A stretch of DNA of 64,000 nt, taken from the NCBI RefSeq assembly GCF_030463565.1, contig NC_134651.1, forward strand, positions 11,730,734 to 11,794,733, read 5' to 3'. The notes beneath the pieces are model-generated. The model had not been told where the DNA came from, made no database searches, and saw nothing but the letters and a program-made list of their open reading frames with translations. Positions 61,664-64,000 of this stretch are shown one piece after another; positions within the stretch are counted from its first letter, which is position 1; each line of letters begins with the position of its first letter. The position numbers were made by a program, and so were the translations under genes. The DNA is from Pelecanus crispus. Its lineage: Eukaryota; Chordata; Aves; Pelecaniformes; Pelecanidae.

Positions 61664-64000
61664 GTGAGTAGGTAAGCTTGTCTCAAATATCTCTGATGCA
61701 ATAGAACAGCCAAGTCATAACACTTTCATGGAACAGAGATTATTCCTAGATACTAGTGGCACATGGACCTTTTTGTGCTGGTAGATCTGCGCTAGACAGC
61801 ATTGTTAGATCTGGAGTATCTGTATAGAGGCTCTTACAGCAGTTACAGGCATAAGGCAGTTCACAGAAAGAGTTAACAGTCTGGGACGTATGCATATGTA
61901 TAGGAGGTTGTGGCTAATTGAGATGGAGGGGTTGAGGTCTTCAGGGAAATGAAGATTGTGGTAGGGTGGTCAATGGAGTAAGAGGATTGGAGTTGATGTT
62001 TGGGAAGCCAAAGTGTTCGCATGCATAATCCTTGAAGGAACAGTGGCCACTGCTGCAGCCATTGGTGGGGTGCTGATGGTGCTTCAAGAAACTGAGCTGG
62101 GTTCTGTCTTAGTCATAAACACAACTGATGGCTGAAAATAATTAACCAGAAACTGATGTGTGATAGTAAGGATGTCACTCTTTGGAAACTTACTTCAATT
62201 CTGCTTTGTGTTGGCTGAATATCAGCGATGGGGGCTACAGGGAGTCCTGCCCTTCTTTGTGCTTTGTCGGTCACAGAAGTAGTAAAGATAATCACCTAAA
62301 GATCAATGGGCAACTTTGACTTTATTTTTGTCCATCAGTCCATTTATGATCCCAAGGCATCAGGGTGTCTATTTAATCTGTGATGTATTTGAGTTTCTTG
62401 CAACAGAAATTATTCCAGTTGGGAAGGGAATTTGATGTCCCATCTGTTATGTCTATGTATATTTAAGAAGTTTATTTTTTAAGTCAAGCTTTTAAATAAC
62501 CATCAATCACTTTCGTAGAACACTAAATGAAAACCAAAGAAAGAATGATCTCTTATGCTGGATAACAGAAATCTCATTGTTAGATAGTAGAATATGTGCA
62601 AATACCCAGAGGAGAACAGAATTTTAAATGCAGGAAAGAGGTGAAGATAAGAAAAAATTGCTCAATTTGTAGCTCTCAGACAATAAGGTATACTTAATTT
62701 TGTGTTAGTGCATCTTTATTATCACCTAATGTAATTAAGGTTATGAAAGCACTGACTCACCTAAATAATTTTATTTATCTAAATATAATACCTTGCACTA
62801 ACTTTGGGAAAGCAGGGTGTGTGCAGAATGATCCTTCCTGGGCTGCTTGAGTCATACATTGCATCTAGACTCTCATAATGAACTGACATCAGTATATCTG
62901 TCCTCATTTAATCGGTGGCTTCTTTTTGAACCCATTTATACTTTTGCCTGTGTTGACACACAATGACAATGTTATGCAGTTCCATTATGTACCATAAGGA
63001 AAATTCTGGCCTTTTGCCTAATCACTGAATCCTTGTTCTCTGAACTACTGGAGCAGAGATGCATATTTATACTATGCAGTGACTGATCACTTCCAACTAT
63101 ACTGGATCCTGACGTAGTCGTGCCTGATTTTGCAAGCCAAGTTCTTCATAGAAGGAAATTTACTTAAAAATATTTCTGGATATACATTTTAAATTCTGTA
63201 TGGTGCTTACATCTCTGTTGTCAGCGTCTACGTAACATAGTTTTGTGCAGGACTGCTGGCAGTCACTGAGCAGGCTCGATGTGCATAAGCACAAACTGGT
63301 CAATGCACAATGGGCTTCCCTGCATCTTAGTGTTGCTTCAGAGTGCCTGGAAAAAGACAGGATCATCTGGTAAAAATCTAAGGCATTTGTATTATGTGTA
63401 TACTGCCTCTCTCGATGTTTACAAAACAATTTTTATACTTTTGTTAATGCTCCCAACACTCCTGTGCAATAAGTAATTTAAATCATGCTATTTTTGATCA
63501 AAAGGCAGGTGCCAAGAAGCAGATCCAGTTTTTTTTTTTTTTAAAGGTATTTGGACATTGTTCTAGTTGGCATTGCTTCACTTAACAGACATCCTGTATA
63601 AGAACCGTTTCCTTTTAATAGGAATTAGGCTTTTAAGGCCCAGATTCACCTGGCTTAAATTCCAGAGAGCTGTGAGCTTAGTGGTTCTAACTGGCTGTAG
63701 GTACCCGAGGGACCTAGTCAAAAGAAAACACAAAGATAAATCACTTATCTCTTGCATCAGAGTGTTAGTAAGGCAACTGTTAGAGTTTTAAATTTTTGAG
63801 CAACAAATGTCTTTTCTTAATCTACAATCAAATAACTTCAGACCCAGAAGTAGAGCTCTCATATGTTTAAGCTGTTGGAACACCCTGCTACTTTTATTTT
63901 CTTTATAAAGCTTACTTACATTTTTACATGAATTTTGTTGCTGTCCTTGTAGTTGTAAATGGGAAATGTCTTTGAAAATGGAATTAGTGAAAATACTTGA
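61664..64000 (+). other. Gene D intron 6, no further exon in the window
   Basis: About 2.3 kb of AT-rich sequence after the exon 6 donor. I looked for exon 7 wording (KVQ.E, LPYTNAVIHE) and found none, so the intron runs past the right edge. A T-run lies near 63530. Confidence 0.65.

Noticed and set aside
1-64000. CRISPR arrays, tRNA or rRNA genes, bacterial operons, riboswitches
   Set aside because: Nothing resembling these was seen; the sequence is vertebrate nuclear DNA.

Overview
This is vertebrate nuclear DNA with long introns, canonical GT/AG splice sites and interspersed retroelements, and it is almost certainly from a bird. The evidence is several CR1 LINE 3' tails, two solo LTRs of a kind common in avian genomes, and a tandem cluster of cytochrome P450 family 2 genes of the CYP2J type. 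In birds such a cluster includes CYP2J19, the carotenoid ketolase behind red coloration and red retinal oil droplets, and CYP2J40. The subfamily call rests on the nine-exon CYP2 architecture (171/163/150/161/174-177/142/188/142/182 bp) and on CYP2J-like wording such as PWLMHRLPGPHQK and ETTSTTL.WALLYM. No bacterial-type features, CRISPR arrays, tRNA or rRNA genes were seen.

Layout, left to right. Positions 8137 down to 530 (minus strand) hold exons 1-8 of an intact CYP2J gene (gene A); the heme exon 9 lies beyond the left edge. Positions 8138-17313 hold no gene, only one CR1 tail and a small tandem duplication. From 17.3 to 19.6 kb there is a relic with only exon 1 and exon 9 left (relic E). 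From 21961 to 31798 (plus) is a pseudogene (B) with all exons recognisable except exon 5, carrying a nonsense codon, a 7-bp frameshift and a destroyed donor site. From 36782 to 42783 (plus) is an older pseudogene (C), exons 2-9, from a more divergent P450 lineage. From 42784 to 50537 there is no recognised gene, but there are CR1 tails just before gene D. From 50538 to the right edge (plus) are exons 1-6 of a second intact CYP2J gene (D); exons 7-9 lie outside the window.

The locus is therefore a birth-and-death P450 array: two intact copies at the outer ends, diverging head-to-head, with three dead copies between them. The intact genes encode ER-anchored heme-thiolate monooxygenases that would work with NADPH-cytochrome P450 reductase. 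Their substrates cannot be read from this sequence. Which one, if either, is CYP2J19 or CYP2J40 needs alignment to named orthologs. Gene D also carries two inverted, near-identical solo LTRs, each with its own 5-bp target-site duplication, in introns 3 and 5. An unexplained near-perfect ~124-bp palindrome lies between pseudogenes B and C.
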